The translations under genes were made by a program, and so were the position numbers. The notes below the pieces were generated by a model. That model was not told the DNA's origin. It ran no database searches and saw nothing but the letters and a program-made list of their open reading frames with translations. Shown piece after piece: positions 61,001 to 64,000 of a stretch of DNA of 64,000 nucleotides. Source of the stretch: Lactuca virosa (Eukaryota; Streptophyta; Magnoliopsida; Asterales; Asteraceae); NCBI GenBank assembly GCA_928212115.1, contig CAKMRJ010003334.1, positions 96,733,070 to 96,797,069 on the forward strand. The letters are read 5' to 3'. Position 1 is the stretch's first letter. Every line of letters starts with the position of its first letter.

Positions 61001-62666
61001 ACCATGCTGACCGACTTTTCCATAACATACATGATACATGGTCAAGTGCTGCTGGAAAATCCAACACCTCAGATGTTAAGGAATTGATCCCAGAATTCTT
61101 TTATCTGCCAGAATTCTTGGAAAACCGTTTTCATCTTGACCTCGGGGAGAAACAATCTGGAGAAAAGGTCTGTTGTCATTATTTTGAGTTTTGATAAATG
61201 CAAATGTCAAGGTCAGGAAGGTAATTTTTAACAACTGGTTACTTTCCCAGATTGGAGATGTGGGATTGCCTCCTTGGGCCAAAGGTAGTGCTAGAGAGTT
61301 CATCAAGAAGCATAGAGAGGCTCTGGAATCTGATTATGTTTCAGAGAATTTGCATCACTGGATCGATCTTATATTTGGTTACAAACAACGAGGGAAGGTG
61401 CGTCCTTGGTTTTTTTAATAATAATTTCAATGATAAGGGCATTTAAGTAAATTTTCACTTGGGTTTTTTGAACAGGCGGCTGAGGAAGCAGTTAATGTTT
61501 TTTACCATTACACATACGAGGGAAGCGTAGACATAGACGCAGTAGCCGATCCCTCGATGAAAGCCGCAATTCTGGCTCAGATTAACCACTTCGGTCAAAC
61601 ACCGAAGCAGATTTTCCACAGGCCTCACGTGAAAAGAAAAACCGATCGAAAACACCCCCTTAATCCCCTCAAATTCTCCCCACGTCTCAACCCACACGAG
61701 ATCCGTAAGATGACGCCACCAATCGCCCAAATCGTCACCCTAAACGATAAGATTCTAACAGTGGGCCCAAACAACTTTATCAAGCCCAGAACCTTCACCA
61801 AATACGTCGCCTGGGGTTTCCCGGATCGGAGCTTAAGATTCATGAGCTACGATCAAGACCGCCTCCTATCCACCCATGAAAACCTTCATGGCGGCCATCA
61901 GATCCAGTGCGCGAGTGCCAGCCACGACGGTCAACTGTTAGTCACCGGCGCCGACGACGGGATGGTGTGCGTGTGGCGGATTGGAAGCTACTGTGGGCCC
62001 CGCGCACCGCGAAGTTTAAACCTACAGCAGTCGCTTTGCGCCCACACCGCTAAGATCACACGGATCTACATCTCCCAACCCTACATGATGATTGTCAGCG
62101 GTTCCGACGACTGCACCGTCATCATGTGGGATTTGAGTTCGTTAGTTTTTCTCCGGCAGCTTCCGGAATTCCCTTTCCCGATCTCTGCTCTGTACATGAA
62201 CGATTTGACCGGAGAAATCGTGACTGCCGCCGGTGTTTTGCTGGCGGTTTGGAGTGTGAACGGAGACTGTCTAGCGGTGGTGAACACGTCTCAGCTTCCG
62301 TCTGATTTGATTCTGTCGGTGGCGACTTGTACGTTTTCCGATTGGGTGGAAACGAACTGGTACATATCGGGTCATCAAAGTGGGGCGATTAAGGTATGGC
62401 AAATGGTTCATAACTGTTCGGAGACTGCCCGAACTGCCCACAAGCATCCTTCTGCTCAAGTGCATTGTGGGTTAGGGATTAGAGGGGGTAAAGTGCCTGA
62501 ATATACGTTGGTGCTGCACAAGGTGCTTAAGGGGCATAACCACCCGGTTACTGCACTTCATCTTTCAAGTGACTTGAAGTTGTTGTTGAGTGGTGATTCA
62601 GACGGGCATTTGTTTTCTTGGACATTGCCCGATGAGACCTTAAGAAATTCTATTAAATGGGGGTGA
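43052..62666 (+). CDS. SPI: SPIRRIG-type BEACH-domain protein, 18 exons
   Basis: Exons: 43052-43194, 43919-43988, 44079-44164, 44315-44450, 44547-44603, 44703-44867, 44944-45135, 45262-45327, 45863-45977, 46059-47140, 52334-53033, 53227-54384, 54972-56601, 56963-60175, 60269-60562, 60861-61167, 61251-61397, 61476-62666. All junctions are GT-AG and in frame, giving about 3583 residues, close to Arabidopsis SPIRRIG (about 3600). The N-terminus MKWVSLFKDIKDKVGF is the family start. Regions in order are a helical-repeat N-terminal half, a ConA-like domain (about 1015-1215), a PH-like domain (about 2760-2935), BEACH (about 2945-3233, with GYSDLTQYPVFPWIL and HYGSHYSSAG) and WD40 repeats to the end. 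Family knowledge: SPIRRIG acts in membrane trafficking and cell shape (trichomes, root hairs) and is linked to P-bodies. A close paralogue exists in Arabidopsis, so orthology is inferred. Intron 10 holds copia D. Confidence 0.93.
45507..45785 (+). repeat. Dispersed intronic repeat, copy 1 (intron 8)
   Basis: It starts near GACTTAATGAGC, contains ACTTAATGGGTTAAGCC and AACCTGGCTTAATG, and ends near TTTATTCGGTCTAGAAAAG. The same text, about 85-90% alike by eye, occurs in intron 10 at 47235-47340 plus 52036-52140. It has no coding content. It is probably a small non-autonomous element, but I could not define reliable ends. Confidence 0.6.
47346..47513 (-). repeat. 3' LTR of element D
   Basis: 168 bp. 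It differs from the other LTR at two transitions (AGGGTG/AGGATG and GGGCCCATG/GGGCCTATG). Confidence 0.93.
47521..49864 (-). pseudogene. Integrase end, RT and RNase H of element D
   Basis: On the minus strand, 49780-47825 is a 651-codon frame. The integrase C-terminal part (LFHMSIPKTYWADALSTACF, FGSTCFVRD, FLGYSRLQKGYKC) is followed by RT (KWVFTVKVNPDGS, LDVKNAFLHGDL, VVYVDDIVITGSDG) and RNase H (STTGYCVFVGGNLVSWKSKK, SRSSAESEYRA). The reading open from TPAQNGVAERKN at about 49820 joins it to the integrase core upstream. A small deletion near 47836 shifts the frame, and RNase H finishes in 47877-47521 (LYCDNEAAIHIANNPVFHER, DVFTKALPG). Confidence 0.9.
49865..50400 (-). pseudogene. Integrase core of element D
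   Basis: The frame 50194-49865 reads FELVHSDVWRPCPV, FVTFVDDYSRTTWLYF and TLRSDNAKEYLS, the first two catalytic acidic positions and surroundings. The HHCC finger region lies just upstream at about 50200-50330 in a neighbouring frame. A stop (TAA, 49865-49867) interrupts the core before the third catalytic position. A single base change could account for it. Confidence 0.85.
50404..51684 (-). CDS. gag-protease of element D
   Basis: A 426-codon frame beginning MSGGDKSSSSNAPRVPELLP. It has a copia gag N-terminal domain (KLNGSNFFEWNKTIRIYLR), a UBN2-type middle (DRSLTTYVMEFKKVYEELN), a Gly/Arg/Ser-rich tract (repeats of RGGSRGGHRGG), a zinc knuckle CYYCHDFGHTKRTC, and a retropepsin motif WVIDSGASDHMTG followed by the LLSVSKIT segment. 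It is the only long intact frame of this element. A small indel near 50410-50430 cuts it off from the integrase. It starts inside the PBS, as expected. It may be expressed if the LTR is active. Confidence 0.88.
   Translation of the reverse strand: MSGGDKSSSSNAPRVPELLPVIARLTDNKLNGSNFFEWNKTIRIYLRSMGMASHLTSDPPKGDGSDLWLQSDARLYLQIVNTIEPSVSSLVSHCEYVKELMDYLNFLYSGQSNISRIYSVCKSFHRGEQQDRSLTTYVMEFKKVYEELNSLLPLSADVQAMQTQREQVAGISFLTGLRPEFDSIRSQFLNESAIPSLQETFARVLRNENIQSPQPSDHNSALVSRGGFHGGSRGGSRGGHRGGSRGGHSDRTTESRVAISTSDDVECYYCHDFGHTKRTCKKLLFRNQKSSSAHVASASDNTITIPAEEYARLLKTENSTGPTVAFAEKGNPNTCLLSSASKWVIDSGASDHMTGNPTLFSSLDKHTSSSHVTIADGSTPHVLGSGTIELTPSVSLSSVLSLPNFSFNLLSVSKITHALKCCLILS
51863..52030 (-). repeat. 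5' LTR of element D
   Basis: 168 bp. Being antisense, its promoter would drive transcription leftwards, against the host gene. Confidence 0.93.
54432..54905. mobile_element. Foldback/MITE-like element in intron 12
   Basis: The left end TTATGTCATGATTTAACAT and right end GCTAAATCATGACATAA are inverted copies. A second inner pair, GTAACCAACTCTAATGTTCG with its complement near 54815-54830, extends the arms. It is about 474 bp with no coding content. No clear target duplication is seen, so the superfamily is undecided. Confidence 0.65.
57207..57578 (+). repeat. Four in-frame 93 bp repeats in exon 14
   Basis: Units at 57207-57299, 57300-57392, 57393-57485 and 57486-57578 each encode 31 residues of the form SDKPVE-VDQV---ESDT-DFSFHD-KTTPE. 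They lie between the N-terminal half and the central conserved region, in a Ser/Thr/Asp-rich linker. The frame is kept throughout. Confidence 0.95.
60645..60810. repeat. Small foldback in intron 15
   Basis: GAAAATCTACCCATTTATAG near 60656 pairs with CTATAATTGGGTAGATTCTTC near 60759-60780. It is a short palindromic insertion with no named family. Similar GTTGCTATT wording occurs in intron 13 (56810-56890). Confidence 0.5.
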
Positions 62667-63275
62667 TGTGATGTGATGTGATGTGGATTGAATCGGATAT
62701 TGTTTAACTGTTTAACCAACGAGATGTGACTTGAGTTGTGTTTTTGGTGGAGAGCCTGAAATGGGTATGGTGTCCATCCTCGATAAGATAGCACGAAAAG
62801 GGTTGGCGGGGATGGACAAGAAAGGGTCGGGGTTGGTTCAGGTGGGAGAGATCTGGCGGGAAGTGGCTCGGGGCTGGGTTGGGGGGCATATTGGTAATTT
62901 TGAAGTTTGGTTACAGGTTGATGTGTGAAAGTGAATGAATGATTTGTTGTACATAAAAGGGGTGGATGTTGTTGAAACTGATGTGAGTGGTAGTGGTTGG
63001 TGTGGATCACGAAATATGTGCATGCATTGATTCGGATGACTATGAGTGGTGCACATGTTGTTGCGTGTAATGCATCGGTTTTGACTAGGGATGTACAGTT
63101 GCCATTGTTCGATTTTGTAAGTTATGTTAGTTCTTAGAGTTGTATGATTATGAGTTATCAATCCAAAATCAAGTTTTAAGAGTTGAATGAATTTGTTTTA
63201 GAGTTGATGACTTCATCAAAAAGTAAGTTTGATTTTGGTTTTATATTTTATCTTTTAACAGGTGACAAGGGTAAC
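62667..63275 (+). other. Probable 3' untranslated and downstream sequence
   Basis: It follows the TGA of the BEACH gene. A GATGT repeat at 62665-62683 directly follows the stop. The poly(A) site cannot be placed. The antisense open frames here are composition artefacts. Confidence 0.45.
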
Positions 63276-63283
63276 ATTAGAAA

Positions 63284-63719
63284 CAAGGTTGTCAAGAGCT
63301 GGATCTTAGGTAGTATCGTTTTTTGGTTTGCAAGATCGGGATCAGGATACTAAGATCCTAAAAAATAAAACATAATTTTATCTAATTATTTTAAAATATG
63401 AAAATTATTTCAAACATTCAGTTTTCCGTTCAAAAACTATAAAAACTTCAAAACTTTATTCACAACTCAAAACACAAAGTGACAAACGATAAATTGGTAA
63501 AGGGTAAAGATATAAAAGGGTAAATTTATTTTTTTCAATTGCAAAAAAGAAAAAAAAAAATCAAGGAAAGGTAGGATCGGATCGGATCCCGATCCTACTT
63601 ACGATCTTACCTGCGATCCTATCCCAAATACGATCCGTTTGCGATCCGGATCGTTTTTCATACCTAGGATCGTAGGATCGTACGATCTCACGATCAAGGT
63701 CGCGATTTTGACAACCTTG
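63284..63719. mobile_element. hAT-type MITE with 8 bp target duplication
   Basis: Ends CAAGGTTGTCAA and TTGACAACCTTG are perfect inverted repeats. Both flanks read ATTAGAAA (63276-63283 and 63720-63727), the 8 bp duplication typical of hAT elements. At 436 bp without a coding frame it is a non-autonomous element. Its right half (63565-63700) is packed with GATCC/GGATC words. Confidence 0.9.
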
Positions 63720-63727
63720 ATTAGAAA

Positions 63728-64000
63728 CATCAAGTGTATTAGCATGACGTTACGTCATTAATCTAGAAATTTCAACACGAACAAATCTATGAAGATCTAT
63801 CTTTCAAAAAAAATCTGTGAAGATCTACAAGGATCTAGAACGAAAGAAACACAAAAAAAGAAATGAAAGATATCTTTCCGTTGAGTGTCGGAGAAGAAGA
63901 TCGGAGCCCTACCGCTCTGATACCATGTGAAAAAAGTGAAGAAATAAATGTTTCCAACATCAACGAGTCTTATATCATTTATATATCATTTAAGGACAAA
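63728..64000 (-). mobile_element. Edge of a further minus-strand copia: leader, PBS and LTR start
   Basis: GCTCTGATACCA at 63914-63925 is the reverse complement of an iMet primer-binding site, followed by TGTGAAAAAAGTG, which would be the inner end of a 5' LTR running off the window. The AAGATCTA-rich stretch to its left would be leader. No gag is visible to the left, so the element is truncated on that side. Confidence 0.55.

Noticed and set aside
62558..63010. Antisense 150-codon frame at the gene's 3' end
   Set aside because: His/Pro/Ser-rich low-complexity product overlapping the WD40 exon and 3' UTR. No domain or splice context.
1..64000. tRNA, rRNA or snoRNA genes
   Set aside because: I looked for cloverleaf and box A/B patterns. 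The only tRNA-like matches are the short primer-binding sites of the LTR elements.

Overview
This is a plant nuclear window: AT-rich, with long introns using GT-AG sites, nested LTR retrotransposons, a Mutator-like element (MULE), and one large intact gene. I recognise repeat signatures (ACTCGGCGAGT palindromes, TGTGACAATCCG and TGTAACGCCCG LTR starts) that I associate with Asteraceae such as lettuce. That assignment is recall and inference, not proof.

Layout. Bases 1-5600 are wreckage: a truncated Ty1/copia relic, a second minus-strand copia relic (integrase, gag, short LTR) split by a copia solo LTR, and part of a Ty3/gypsy-type LTR. Bases 6608-37184 form one deep nest. A roughly 3.2 kb gypsy-type solo LTR (F) holds two minus-strand copia elements, A (6820-15462, TSD CGTAC) and B (18356-37039, TSD ATGTG). 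B is split by MULE H (about 24023-35890, 180 bp terminal inverted repeats). H is split by copia C (27054-33949, TSD CCAAT). A, B and C belong to one family; C retains recognisable gag-pol, whereas A and B carry the same decayed, stop-filled body yet have intact ends. Bases 37293-40612 are another long TGTAAC...GTTACA repeat (G) with a 69 bp tandem array, followed by a plus-strand copia relic to about 41990.

The only convincing host gene is at 43052-62666 (+): an 18-exon, about 3583-residue BEACH-domain protein of the SPIRRIG type (ConA-like, PH, BEACH and WD40 regions in order). Every exon junction I placed keeps the frame. Its tenth intron carries a young antisense copia (D, 47346-52030, TSD CTTCT). 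Other introns hold small foldback elements, and downstream lies a hAT-type MITE with an 8 bp TSD (ATTAGAAA).

The most unusual signal is structural. The non-coding parts of the copia family and of LTR F contain modules in which a nearly constant loop is flanked by arms that are self-complementary but differ from copy to copy. The clearest are three hairpins at 17251-18060 with loops of exactly 64 nt. The same theme recurs in shorter modules, and in palindromes just downstream of the primer-binding sites.
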